NCBI GenBank assembly: GCA_947561585.1
Contig: CANNZV010000508.1
Span: 62,001 to 126,000, forward strand
From: Caprella mutica
Taxonomy: Eukaryota > Arthropoda > Malacostraca > Amphipoda > Caprellidae
DNA length: 64,000 nt
Direction of reading: 5' to 3'
Shown here one piece after another: positions 11,322 to 23,241 of the stretch. Position 1 is the first letter of the stretch, and every line of letters begins with the position of its first letter. The notes under the pieces are model-generated. The model ran no database searches and had not been told where the DNA came from. It saw only the letters and a list, made by a program, of their open reading frames with translations. Both the position numbers and the translations under genes were made by a program.

Positions 11322-11950
11322 AGCTGTAGAGGGTATAGAGTCGAAAAGAATCACTGTAGAGGGTATAGAGTCGAAAAGAATCACTGTAGAGGGTATAGAG
11401 TCGAAAAGAATCACTGTAGAGGGTATAGAGTCGAAAAGAATCACTGTAGAAGGTATAGAGTCGAAAAGAATCACTGTAGAGGGTATAGAGTCGAAAAGAA
11501 TCAATGTAGAGGGTATAGAGTCGAAAAAGAATCACTGTAGAGGGTATAGAGTCTAAAAGAATCACTGTAGAGGGTATAGAGTCGAAAAGAATCACTGTAG
11601 AAGGTATAGAGTCGAAAAGAATCACTGTAGAGGGTATAGAGTCGAAAAGAATCAATGTAGAGGGTATAGAGTCGAAAAAGAATCACTGTAGAGGGTATAG
11701 AGTCTAAAAGAATCACTGTAGAGGGTATATAGTGTCGGAAAGATTTATAGGACACTGCTGTCGAAATAAATCACTATAGAGGACACTAGTGTAGAAAATA
11801 CTCACTATAGAGGACACTGGTGTCGAAAAATATCACTATAGAGGACACTAGTGTAGAAAAGACTCACTATAGAGGACACTGGTGTCGAAAAAAATCACTT
11901 TAGAGGACACTGGTGTCGAAGAGATTCACAATAGAGGACATTGGTGTCGG
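11322..11950. repeat. 30-bp tandem array with a diverged right block
   Basis: The left block (to about 11730) has about 13 units of 30 bp containing GTAGAGGGTATAGAGTCGAA and AAGAATCACT. One-base insertions (AAAAAG) break the frame at about 11522 and 11672, 151 bp apart, and the units between look duplicated. The right block (about 11735-11950) has the same length but a different core, TCACTATAGAGGACACTGGT with GTCGAAAA. It looks like a diverged relative. Overlapping short frames on both strands are artefacts. Confidence 0.95.
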
Positions 11951-11977
11951 AACCTTTCGCCAGAAGGGAGGGTTATC

Positions 11978-12017
11978 GACGTCTAATAAAGTACCGACAG
12001 ACGTCGCACTGACGTCA
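11978..12017. promoter_or_regulatory. Cluster of three GACGTC palindromes
   Basis: GACGTC occurs at 11978, 12000 and 12011, that is 22 and 11 bases apart (two and one helical turns). The last sits in a perfect TGACGTCA, the consensus site of CREB/ATF-type bZIP factors. The cluster directly follows a 30-bp array. No promoter or gene was identified next to it, so function is only a possibility. Confidence 0.3.
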
Positions 12018-12132
12018 AAAGAAGACGAATAGAACCTGTCAGTTGTCTGGTGACATCTGGAGGTTGGTCTGGTGGTTAGTTTCTGTCAGTTCCATTTATT
12101 TGTGGTTACTAACAACATTGATAATATTGCTA

Positions 12133-12600
12133 GTAAGTTACTATATATGTAGTACACAGTAAGTTACTATATATGTAGTACACAGTAAGTCACTATATCT
12201 ATAGTACACAGTAAGTCACTATATCTATAGTACACAGTAAGTCACTATATCTATAGTACACAGTAAGTCACTATATCTATAGTACACAGTAAGTCACTAT
12301 ATCTATAGTACACAGTAAGTCACTATATCTATAGTACACAGTAAGTCACTATATCTATAGTACACAGTAAGTCACTATATCTATAGTACACAGTAAGTCA
12401 CTATATATATAGTACACAGTAAGTCACTATATCTATAGTACAGTAAGTTATATCTATAGCACAGTAAGTTATATCTATAGCACAGTAAGTTATATCTATA
12501 GCACAGTAAGTTATATCTATAGCACAGTAAGTTATATCTATAGCACAGTAAGTTATATCTATAGCACAGTAAGTTATATCTATAGCACAGTAAGTTATAT
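12133..12600. repeat. Array changing from 26-bp to 21-bp units
   Basis: The left part (to about 12440) has about 12 units of 26 bp with the core AGTAAGTCACTATATCTATA and GTACAC. The right part has about 8 units of 21 bp (AGTAAGTTATATCTATAGCA plus C). The shorter unit is the longer one with an internal loss of CACTA-type sequence and a shortened tail, so one array has produced two forms. Confidence 0.95.
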
Positions 12601-12706
12601 TGTAATAATCAATGAGTAGATAATTTCAATGATTGAATACAATTTATTTATATTTTTTTCATGATTAAATATTTCCGATGTAGGAATATATTTTATTAAT
12701 CAATAA

Positions 12707-13314
12707 TTACCTTCGCAGAATGTTGGAAGGTCATATTTTCATCGGATTTTATTTATTTATTTATCATCTTATTATTTGCTTAACTGAAAAAGTATTTAAC
12801 CAAATTGCCTGAAATTTGATGGGACGACTGGTCCATGTCCAGTGACCTGCTGCTAGAATTTTGGGAGCGACCCGGTCAAAGTTGAAGGTCATGGTCATTT
12901 ATAACTCAAAAAGTATTGAACCATATTGCATGAAACTTGGTGGGACGATTGGTCAATAAACAGGAACCATTCTGTTAGATTTTGGGTGAAATCAGGTCAA
13001 AGGTCAAAGATCAAGGTCAAGGCCATTTGTAACTCGATAGCTCCAAAAGTATTCAACCAAATTGTCTGAAATTTGATGGCACAATTTGCCAATGTCCAGG
13101 AACGATTTATTAGAATTTTGGAAGTGATCCGGTCAAAGGTCAAGGTCAAGTTCATTTATAACTCGATAACTCAAAAAATATTGTACCATATTGCATGAAA
13201 CTTGGTGGGAAGATTGGTTTTTATCCAGTTAGCATTTTATCAAATTTTGGGAGAGAACAGGTTAAAGCGGAGGCGAAGGTATGCGCTCTACCAAGTGCTC
13301 ATAAGCTAGTTAAA
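12707..13314 (-). mobile_element. Dispersed receptor-half-site repeat, copy C (reverse)
   Basis: This is the reverse complement of the family at 5512-6121, with four modules. Its minus-strand start is near AACTAGCTTATGAGCACTTG and its end carries TTCTGCGAAGGTAAT. In this orientation the repeated words read GGTCAAAGGTCAAGGTCA (about 13131-13148). The AT-rich flanks show no clear target duplication. Confidence 0.8.
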
Positions 13315-13779
13315 TAAATATTATTATTCAATAATTGAATGAGTTTTATTATTATAATGATGGAGGAGTCCGTTTTCCGTTTTTTCCCAATGATATTTCG
13401 AATTGATTGCAATTTTTAAACTATCACAATCCATATTAACATACCCTGTTGTGTTAAGATTTTTTTTGTAAATACTATATAGAATGTATCTGTTAAATAA
13501 TATTTAATTATAATTAGTATAAATTATGTTTATATCATATTTCTGTTTGTAGTGTAAGACGTTGAGCGGTACCGCCTCCGGTGTACCAAACTGTGACGTC
13601 GTAGTTAGTCCGTTATAAGTTCTCTCCACTCCATATTGAAAAAATCTGGAAATGCTTTGAATTTGTAGAGATAAGGTTATATAACATGTAACAGTTAACA
13701 GAAAAGAAATCGATCAATTCTGTTCATAATTAATTATATTAGAAATATTCACATCAACGTCCACTCTTCCTAAGATTCA
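13315..13779. other. Spacer, no gene seen
   Basis: A short GC-richer patch at about 13555-13620 contains the palindrome GCGGTACCGC and a TGACGTCG word. No coding exon is supported. Confidence 0.4.
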
Positions 13780-14135
13780 ATAGAAGAACAAGACTGCATT
13801 CCAACTTATCACGTGATATCGTAAACTTAATGCTAATTAGGTATATAGGTTCACTTTTAGGTACCTAATGTTTTTTTTAGGGTAATGGTATTTATATACC
13901 AGTATAACCATTATAATATGTCTAAAAGCTTTATTATAGTTTTAAATTCTTCAAGATTCAATGGATCCTTTTTCTTCGCTTGAAATTCTGAGGTTAAATG
14001 TGAAATCACAAAAATATCATAAATTACATATTATGATAAAAATATAGAACCAAATTTGAAATAGATTACAATTTATAATCAGTAACCTTAGTTCTATTGA
14101 ATAGAGTAGTAACAAATTAAAGTGAAGGAGACCGT
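13780..14135 (-). repeat. Dispersed repeat, copy 1 (reverse of 25665-25960)
   Basis: On the minus strand it shares, in order, with 25665-25960: TTAGAACTAA-like, AAACTGCAAA-like, TTCAAATTTGGTTC, ATAATATGTA, AATTTCAAGCGAAGAAAAAG, AAGCTTTTAGACAT and CTTGTTCTTCTATTGAATCT. A shorter third copy lies at 58450-58600. No intact coding frame is shared, so the family is of unknown class. Confidence 0.65.
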
Positions 14136-15198
14136 TAAAGGCAAGGCAACAGACTGTGGTAACCGTCTTACAAAAATCACTTTATAGCAACATATCAAAG
14201 CGATGAACTCTTAGAACTATACAATTTTTACTAACCTAATATTAGCAAAAGAATATTATTTTATAAACGACTGTAAGGTTTAGTTTGAAGTGCAAATGAT
14301 TATTTCAATTAAAAGACTAAATTAAGTAATAAAATTACAACGAGTCTTATATATTAGTTAAAAGATATAACAAAATGCAAAGATAATTATTGGAGGGATA
14401 ACTGGCATATTTCTTGGAAAAGTCAGGCCCCGCTACAGTAGTATTATAGTGACAGTGCTACTTAAAATAATGCATTGAAATTTACCTTGATCTTTGTTCA
14501 ACAGACAGCATGCAATTGTACATCACTCAGTGAACAACTTAAATATTACCTCCAGTTGATTGTTAATTTAATAGATTTACAAACCTATAGTTAGTTTTCC
14601 ATCTCAACTATAAGATTCACATTGATTTACCAGTTTCAATGCAATAATACGATACTTAATATACTCGAGCGATTGAAATTAATTTAACATCTTGTGTAAC
14701 TCTAGGAATAATGATACAAACTCAAAGATTTATAAACATTAAGAGGGATATGTTAATATGGATTGGAGAAGTGTAAAATTTATAAGCAAAATAGGTAGGT
14801 ACATAGAGCTTTCTGTAGAGTCTCGTTACTCTTTTTAGATAGTAATGATGTAGATAGAGTTCAGATTTACCTAAATATTATGGAGATGTAGATAGTAACC
14901 TAATTTAATGGTCATTCATTTATTTAGTGTTTTATGAATGCTTTGTACAAAATTAGTTACTGAAAGTAAAAGAAAGCAAATTAATTATAAAAGGAGGATA
15001 TATATCAGTTTTTATTGATTTATTCTTTATTGAAAAAATCATTACAAATTTTAAAACAATCATAACTATATAAAAAGTACAAAAACACATAGATAAAATT
15101 AAAAATTATAAGATTTCAAGCCCTTTTATAAGTTCAAAGAATTTTCCGGGCAATTATTTATTTATATTTCATCAACATTAAATTGATTTGAGTTAATA
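14136..15198. other. AT-rich region, no gene seen
   Basis: No open frame or splice pattern that I would defend, and no repeat with a clear partner. Confidence 0.45.
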
Positions 15199-15422
15199 AT
15201 GCATATCTAGGAGTACAAATGCATAGCTAAGAGTACAAATGCATATCTAAGAGTACAAATGCATATCTGAGAGTACAAATGCATATCTAAGAGTACAAAT
15301 GCATATCTAAGAGTACAAATGCATATCTAAGAGTACAAATGCATATCTAGGAGTACAAATGCATATCTAAGAGTACAAATGCATATCTAGGAGTACAAAT
15401 GCATTTCTTGGAGTACAAATAC
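15199..15422. repeat. 20-bp tandem array
   Basis: Eleven units of GCATATCTAAGAGTACAAAT with scattered changes (AGCTAAG, TCTGAG, TCTAGG, TTTCTTGG). Confidence 0.95.
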
Positions 15423-18400
15423 ATATCTAATACCAGAAATGCATTAAATCTATCACTGTAATTAATTGAAATAATTAAAACTGCATATTAGACATTCCTA
15501 ATGCATTTCATACTATCTCTTTCACTTTATTTTTCATCGTTATATATTCCTGCTGGTACTGCACTTTAAGTACACTGGTACTCAAAGTGGTACTTACATA
15601 CCTCTGCGACTAACAACTGTTGTAACGAACTAAATCTTTGGCAACACTACCTGCAACATTGAGATTAGTTACCGCTGTACACCTGGAAAAATACCTTCGT
15701 AATTTAGTGAATATGTTCTGCGCAATTTATCGAATTAGTGCAATCTTGAGATATTTTTTTCATGTGCTGATAAACGATAAAGTTTCTTTAGCTAACTTAC
15801 TCAAGGTTAATTTACAATATATGAGCATATTTTAATATTTATTAAATTTATATTTTACTTGTTATTTTTGTTGTGCCTCAACCGACTGTATGGAATACAA
15901 AATAAACATGAAATTGACGAATTATGAAGCGGTTACCTATTTATTTCAATAGTCTAGTTATTATGTATGGCTTAAACTACATATTTTGATGTGATGAGTG
16001 TATATAATCATTCATTTACATTGAAATTAAATGCATAAATTAGTTATCTTCACCATCAGAGTTAGTCCTGCTTTACGTGCCTTCAACTTTTATATAAAAT
16101 GTTCAAATCTTACTCTGCCGGTTTTTCTATTATTTTTTTATATATGATTATATTTATAGAAAAATAATCAATAAAGGGATAAATATAAAAAAGAAAATAT
16201 TGATTAACTTAGAAATAAAATCTCCTATGAAAAAAGTTGTTAAAATATCTATAGTTTGACTAATTAATTTCATATAGAAATATATATTTTTTTCTTTTTA
16301 TGTAAAAGCATGTATTTAAGGACTGTTTTATTTAGTGCACTGAAGCCAGGTTAAATGATATGTGCATTTACTAACGTTCTTTGTATATCACCAGCGGATT
16401 TTCAAACCGTTTCTAACCGTAAGCTGTTAGTTAAAAAGAAAGAACTGCATTTTCTCATAGGAACACCAGTTGCGTATCCTGTCCAATAGCCTCAAGGTCA
16501 ACTTATCCCCATCTGTGAGCCAAGGATTCGAACCTTCCTGTGCAGGATTGGCGCATCCATCCTGTCTTTAACAGGTGGTTAGGGAAAGGATTGCAAAGCA
16601 AACCCCCAAGGATTGGTTTCGGACACTCGGGGCTCTTTTGTTTCCTCATTTTGAAGAGATCCACAGGATGCATTTTCTTGTGATGCAAACGGTTAAATTT
16701 AAAAGGAAATTAGGGACAAAGAGATGCTGCTGGAAAATGCAGCAAAGTTAGCGATGTCAAGCACTGAAAAAAGTTTTTTTTATAGGGATTCTAAAAGAAA
16801 CTTTTCAAGTTAATTTCAATATAGGCTTCTTGTTTTTGGATGCCTTGTTAATTTAGTTAAAATATAGATGATGTTGTAATTCATATTAAATTATTTTGTT
16901 ATTTTAAACTAACTATATATCTTAATTCACATGTGCTTAATTAATGCTTTTATAAGTTCATCAAGCTTAAAGAATATGGTTACAAATTTAATATATTTAT
17001 AGTGGCTATCTTTTTTAGAGATCTAATTTAAAAATTCACACTACAAATATTAAAAAAAGTTAAAACATTTAAAAGGAATGACTGTCACTCAAATTCACTT
17101 CATGATTTAAAAAGTATATTTATTATAGTTTTGCTGATAACTGCATATTGATATCAGGTCATCGATTTTAACTCATAACAAAGGTATGCAGTCTGACATA
17201 TTCTACTGGCATCAAAAAATGAAGATTAAAAACAACGTAAGAAATTAAAAATAGAGAAATTGAAATATATATAAAAAAAAAAAATTCAGAACATAGTAAG
17301 AAAAAAAAAGTAATAAAATGAAAATCGAATTGAAATAAATATAAAAAATTGAGTGCATTCCTGTTATTATCCCAGCACTTTCTTATTTTAAATTACGATT
17401 TTTTTTCTATGTTTCGTGGCTACTGATTACTCTATTCTTAGTTATTTCTATTCTCTCTCACCCTTTGTACATTCAAGAGAAGCTAATTTAATGACACTCA
17501 GTCGAAAAAATAACACTGAAGAGAAAGGCATGAAAATTAAAACAGAGTCAATCATCTTACATGATATATTTATAATATATTTAAAGTAATTTATTCAGAT
17601 ATTGCTGAATTCTATCAACCAACATAATTGTAAAAATTCAGGTTTCAATAAGTTTATGTTCTTTAATATATTTTTATTTCATTAAAATCACTATACACGA
17701 TACATGTAAAAGTATATTATATTTATTAAATTACAAATTACAGGGAGAGTAGCAAAATTGAAATCAATGATTTAACGAAAAGTCAAAAATTGGAACAAAA
17801 TATAAGAAAAGATTGAAAAAAATGAAGGGAATTAAACAAAAATTAGAATAAATCATGAAAACATTTCTTTGGAGCATTTGGAAAAGTTATTCAAACTATA
17901 TGTAAACCATAACTCAGACAATAATTTCAGAATACTAAAGAACTTATGTGTTATTTTGGAATTTATCAAACTTTCGCACATGATTTAATTTGCTATCGAA
18001 AAAATAAGATGATTTTTTTAGTATGATATTCTAATTTAGTTTACCCAATTGAAGTGTGCCTGGAGAATGAAGGATAAAAGTGGGTTACAAAGTGGGTTGG
18101 AGTGCGCCATTGACCGGGTCACAGATGTTACCCTATACCCTGGGGCTGTACGGGTTGCAGCTGATACAACCCAACTAATGAAGATGCTGAGGGTTGTCTA
18201 GTCTAGGGTTGTGGTTGTAACCACGTGTTGTGAGATGAATAGGGTTGATTGGTGGAGAAAATATTAAATGAAGAATAGATAGAATTTGACAAAAAAATTA
18301 TAAAACAAAACAAAAAATAGGTAATGGAATTTAATAGTAAATTATTATACATATTTAATTTGTCAATGAAAACTAGCGAACAAAATTTTAAAACTTAAAT

Positions 18401-18849
18401 AAACGTCTTCATAATTTGCATCTATATTCAATAGTAAATCATGACGAATTTTCCACGTTATATAATTATAATCTATATTATCACACTCTATGGTCTTTCG
18501 TCGGACATGCCTTATGGAAACTACCTCAGTCTTTATTTTACATATTCAACAGACTATTAAATAGTAACTCCTGTCTGTTAGCCCCAGGCTGTTAATTACA
18601 TCTCAACAGTGACTGTTGATGTGCTTGCTGTTGCAGCACAACAGGTGGCGTACGTAGTCTTCTATAGAGGCAGATAGAGGCTACTCTCTTCTAAATTATT
18701 CACTCTTTAGAATTTTTAGAGGCACGCTTTGCAGCTTGACGAATAAATTGCTAGAAGATATGCTACCCTTATGTTATTGGAAAAAAAATATAAAGGATTA
18801 TAATATAAACTATATTAAGGCATATACGTGTGTATAGTGTATATAGCTA
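15423..18849. other. Non-repetitive AT-rich region, no gene supported
   Basis: Two GC-richer islands stand out: 16440-16700 (see the tRNA-like entry) and about 18090-18240, which has recurrent GGGTTG words and the short palindrome TGGTTGTAACCA. Near 18607 lies CAACAGTGACTGTTG, a 7-bp stem with one central base. Small frames (15638-15835, 16503-16688) have no recognisable product. Confidence 0.45.
16504..16590 (-). other. tRNA-like fragment with a B-box, possible SINE relic
   Basis: On the minus strand there is a perfect RNA polymerase III B-box (GGTTCGAATCC) in an AAGG-TTCGAAT-CCTT arm. It is preceded by a CAGGAT/ATCCTG stem with a 10-base loop. No matching acceptor stem or clear A-box is present, so it is not a working tRNA. 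It could be the head of a degenerate tRNA-derived SINE, or a chance match. Confidence 0.3.
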
Positions 18850-19772
18850 GTATATATTGCATTGAATATCAGTATATATTGCATTGAATATCAGTATATA
18901 TTGCATTGAATATCAGTATATATTGCATTGAATATCAGTATATATTGCATTGAATATCAGTATATATTGCATTGAATATCAGTATATATTGCATTGAATA
19001 TCAGTATATATTGCATTGAATATCAGTATATATTGCATTGAATATCAGTATATATTGCATTGAATATCAGTATATATTGCATTGAATATCAGTATATATT
19101 GCATTGAATATCAGTATATATTGCATTGAATATCAGTATATATTGCATTGAATATCAGTATATATTGCATTGAATATCAGTATATATTGCATTGAATATC
19201 AGTATATATTGCATTGAATATCAGTATATATTGCATTGAATATCAGTATATATTGCATTGAATATCAGTATATATTGCATTGAATATCAGTATATATTGC
19301 ATTGAATATCAGTATATATTGCATTGAATATCAGTATATATTGCATTGAATATCAGTATATATTGCATTGAATATCAGTATATATTGCATTGAATATCAG
19401 TATATATTGCATTGAATATCAGTATATATTGCATTGAATATCAGTATATATTGCATTGAATATCAGTATATATTGCATTGAATATCAGTATATATTGCAT
19501 TGAATATCAGTATATATTGCATTGAATATCAGTATATATTGCATTGAATATCAGTATATATTGCATTGAATATCAGTATATATTGCATTGAATATCAGTA
19601 TATATTGCATTGAATATCAGTATATATTGCATTGAATATCAGTATATATTGTATTGAATATCAGTATATATTGCATTGAATATCAGTATATATTGCATTG
19701 AATATCAGTATATATTGCATTGAATATCAGTATATATTGCATTGAATATCAGTATATATTGCATTGAATATC
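18850..19772. repeat. 22-bp tandem array, highly homogeneous
   Basis: About 42 copies of a 22-bp unit (AGTATATATTGCATTGAATA plus TC). I noticed only one substitution (GTATTG for GCATTG near 19650). Such uniformity implies recent expansion or strong homogenisation. Confidence 0.97.
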
Positions 19773-20121
19773 ATTATTCATAATCTAGTTTTCCATTAAT
19801 TTTTATAATTATAATGTTCAACTCCATCTGCCATTTTTTATTTATTTCAATGAATGTATAATTACGTAATATAATGAAATAGAACGAAACATTGTGATAT
19901 AACCCCATACCTCCCTGAATATACCAAACTTATTGAACAAAACGAAGTACTGTACACACGGGCAGTGAAGGGTTGAACACACCCAGTGACTGAAGTCCTT
20001 TGTATTTTGTACACTAAGCACATGTGCATATAACAGGTGTGATGTAGGTAGGAATGACTTGCAAAAAGAAATGTTAAGTCACTTGGTAGAACTTTTGTAA
20101 TATAACTAACAGGGATAAACT

Positions 20122-20420
20122 ACACTAGTTAGAAACACTAGTGAAACTGTTGTATAATGACTAACATGGTTAAAATACACTAGTTAGAAACACTAGTGAA
20201 GCTGTTGTATAATGGCTAACAGGGTTAATACACTAGTTAGAAACACTAGTGAAGCCGTTGTATAATGACTAACAGGGTTAAACTACACTAGTTAGAAACA
20301 CTAGTGAAGCCGTTGTATAATGACTAACAGGGTTAAACTACACTAGTTAGAAACACTAGTGAAGCTGTTGTATAATAACTCATATGTTTAAAATACACTA
20401 GTTAGAAACTTGAAAAACTA
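20122..20420. repeat. 55-bp tandem array with a hairpin in each unit
   Basis: Six units start at 20122, 20177, 20230, 20285, 20340 and 20395, mostly 55 bp apart (one is 53). Each begins with ACACTAGTTAGAAACACTAG, in which CACTAGT and ACTAGTG are inverted around a 7-base loop. The rest reads TGTTGTATAATGACTAACAG and similar. The last unit is disrupted. Confidence 0.92.
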
Positions 20421-20624
20421 GTGAAATTACATATTGTAAAATAACTGATATGGTTGGTAGCTACAATAGATAAAGAAATTAGTTAATCTACCAAATGGAA
20501 GATTATAATCATTATATTCGTATTCGCTATATATAATCTATGATAAAGAGATTATCTTTTCACGACAATAACTGATTTAATGGAAATTCACTCGAAATTT
20601 AAATAAATTTGAAAGCATTTATTA

Positions 20625-20765
20625 TGTCTTTCGTCGGACATATGAAAATAAATCTCGATGATAATATCTGGAAATATGATATTTTACAATAAAATACAAT
20701 CAATATTTACTGTAAATGACAATAACAAACAATCTGCCGATCGCAAATTTATCGGTTGGGTATAC
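20625..20765 (+). repeat. Dispersed repeat with the TCTTTCGTCGGACAT word, copy 1
   Basis: This aligns with 52835-52965: TCTTTCGTCGGACATAT, then ATTTTACAATAAAAT-like, then ATGGACAATAACA-like, then ATCTGCCGAT. Partial copies of the opening word occur near 18490 and 22853. No coding frame is seen. Confidence 0.6.
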
Positions 20766-20787
20766 TCTAAGTTTTATATTTAGAATA

Positions 20788-21526
20788 TAATCATTAAAAT
20801 AATATAATCATTAAAATAATATAATCATTAATTTAATATAATCATTAAAAATAATATAATCATTAAAAATAATATAATCATTAAAATATTATAATCATTA
20901 ATTTAATATAATCATTAAAAATAATATAATCATTAAAAATAATATAATCATTAAAATAATATAATCATTAAAATAATATAATCATTAAAAATAATATAAT
21001 CATTAAAAATAATATAATCATTAAAATAATATAATCATGAAAAATAATATAATCATTAAAATAATATAATCATTAAAATAATATAATCATTAAAATAATA
21101 TAATCATTAAAATAATATAATCATTAAAATAATATAATCATTAAAATAATATAATCATTAAAATAATATAATCATTAAAATAATTTAATCATTAAAATAA
21201 TATAATCATTAAAATAATATAATCATTAAAAATAATATAATCATTAAAGTAATATAATCATTAAAATAATATAATCATTACAAATAATATAATCATTAAA
21301 AATAATATAATTATTAAAATAATATAATCATTAAAAATAATATAATCATTAAAATAATATAATCATTAAAAATAATATAATCATTAAAAATAATATAATC
21401 ATTAAAATAATATAATCATTAAAAATAATATAATCATTAAAAATAATATAATCATTAAAAATAATATAATCATTAAAATAATATAATCATTAAAAATAAT
21501 ATAATCATTAAAATAATATAATCATT
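20788..21526. repeat. 16/17-bp AT-only-rich array
   Basis: About 45 units of AATATAATCATTAAAA, alternating between 16 and 17 bp by one A, with rare larger variants (TTAATTTAAT). It directly precedes copy D of the dispersed repeat. Confidence 0.95.
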
Positions 21527-21581
21527 AAATTTAAATTAAATAACATGAGAAGTTTTCTTATTGAAGATAGTTTCAAATTAT

Positions 21582-22187
21582 AACTAGATTATGTGCACTC
21601 GGTTGAGCGCATACCTTCGCCTCCGCTTCCACCCGTTCTCTCCCAAAATTTGAGAAGCTGCTAACTGGATAATAACCAATCGTCCCACCAAGTTTCATGC
21701 AATATGGTACAATACTTTTTGAGTTATCGAGTTATAAATTAACTTGACCTTGACCTTTGACCGGATCGCTTCCAAAATTCTACCAGATCGTTCCTGTACA
21801 TTGATCAATCGTCTTATCAAATTTCAGACAATTTGGTTAAATACTTTTGGAGTTATTGAGTTACAAATGGCCTTGACCTTGATATTTGACCTTTGACCCG
21901 ATCGCTCCCAAAATTTAACAAAATGGTTCATGTATATTTTTCAATCGTCTCACCCAGTTTCATGCAATATGATTAAATACTTTTTGAGTTATAAATGACC
22001 ATGACCTTGACCTTTGACCAGGTCACTCCCAAAATTCTAGAAGCAGGTCACTGGACATGGACCAATCGTTTCACCAAATTTCAGGCAATTTGGTTGTAAG
22101 CGAATAACAAGATGATAAATAAATAATTAAATAAATAAATAAAGTCCGATGAAAATATAACCTTCCGCAAGATTGCAAAGGTAATAA
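21582..22187 (+). mobile_element. Dispersed receptor-half-site repeat, copy D (four modules)
   Basis: Same start as copy A (AACTAGATTATGTGCACTCG) and four modules, ending in an AAATAAATAAAT tract and GCAAAGGTAATA. The end word has lost one G relative to GCGAAGGTAATA. Multiple TTGACCTTGACCTTTGACC words are present. Copies A and D are closest in sequence. Confidence 0.8.
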
Positions 22188-22551
22188 TTTAATATTATAA
22201 ATGATATATTCAAATCCTATTTTATAATAGAGATTAAAAATGAAAAAATTTTCTTTGTGTTTTATAAATAACTTGAAAGATGGAAATACACAACATGTAA
22301 CAATTCATTGTTTTATATTATTTATTTTATGAATTCCATTATTTGTGTTGTTGATATAAAATGCATAGTATTTTTGTAGTAAAGTGTAAGTTGCTGAAAC
22401 AGAAAATATAAATAAGAAATAGACAAAATGTTAAAAGTTCACATCAGCAAAATAATTGTCATGCCTTGTTACTGAGTGACAGATACGTTATGATAGCAAA
22501 ACTATAATGATTGTCATTACTAAGTATAGCTAGGAATAAGAGACAATATTA
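22188..22551. other. AT-rich spacer, no gene seen
   Basis: No coding signal or repeat with a visible partner. Confidence 0.5.
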
Positions 22552-22730
22552 TACAGGGTGTCCCACAAATAAGTGTACCCAAGTTTGAATTAATATAAAT
22601 ATCGGTATTAGAATGGATACATGAAAAAAACTAACTTTTAAATTTACTTCAACTCATTTTTTAACTACTTATAAATACGATATTTATATAAATTCTAAGA
22701 TGGGTACACTTTTTTGTGGGTCACCCTGTA
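22552..22730. mobile_element. 175-bp mariner-type MITE with TA flanks
   Basis: CAGGGTGTCCCACAAATAAG at the left faces TTTTTTGTGGGTCACCCTG at the right, and pairing continues inward through GTGTACCC/GGGTACAC and AATATAAAT-type words. TA dinucleotides flank both ends (22552-22553 and 22729-22730), the target choice typical of Tc1/mariner elements. There is no transposase inside, so it depended on another element. Confidence 0.8.
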
Positions 22731-22961
22731 TATTTTCCTATGTATTTTAAATCATTTTAAATCGATGATAGAAAGATCATCCATCTTCCACAATAAATGA
22801 TGAGAAAATAATAATTTATCCTATTTTTTATATTACTTATAATAGGTATGTATCTTCTTTCGTTGGACGTTACCGATGAAATTTTGGAAGTTGTACGATG
22901 AAGTAGATACTACCAATATTGATCCCACTGGATTGAAGATAGGTATTCCTTAAATGTTAAC

Positions 22962-23241
22962 AAATATCTATCCTAATAATACCCGTAGTGTGTTTATTTA
23001 TTTATTTGGTGTCCGCTTTTACACGACGGGTATTAAACATGAAGAATGTAACTATGATACGCACGGCAATATATTCACTTGATATTATTTAATTCCCATG
23101 CTCTTGTTAATTTTTTAAAAGTATTTTATCTACAAAATAAATTAGACTATGCAGAAAATTTAATTTCAATTGAATTCATTAAAATTAACCTTATAACGGG
23201 TAATAAATTGATATTGAAGATGACCCGTTATTTTTAACGGG
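22962..23241 (+). repeat. Dispersed repeat, copy 2 (partner of 3543-3822)
   Basis: See the partner copy for shared landmarks. This copy runs from ATCCTAATAATACCCG to TTATTTTTAACGGG. Immediately downstream is GTCTGTCTGTCTGTCCG, a word also found near 33575 and 53180, which may mark the beginning of another repeat. Confidence 0.7.
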
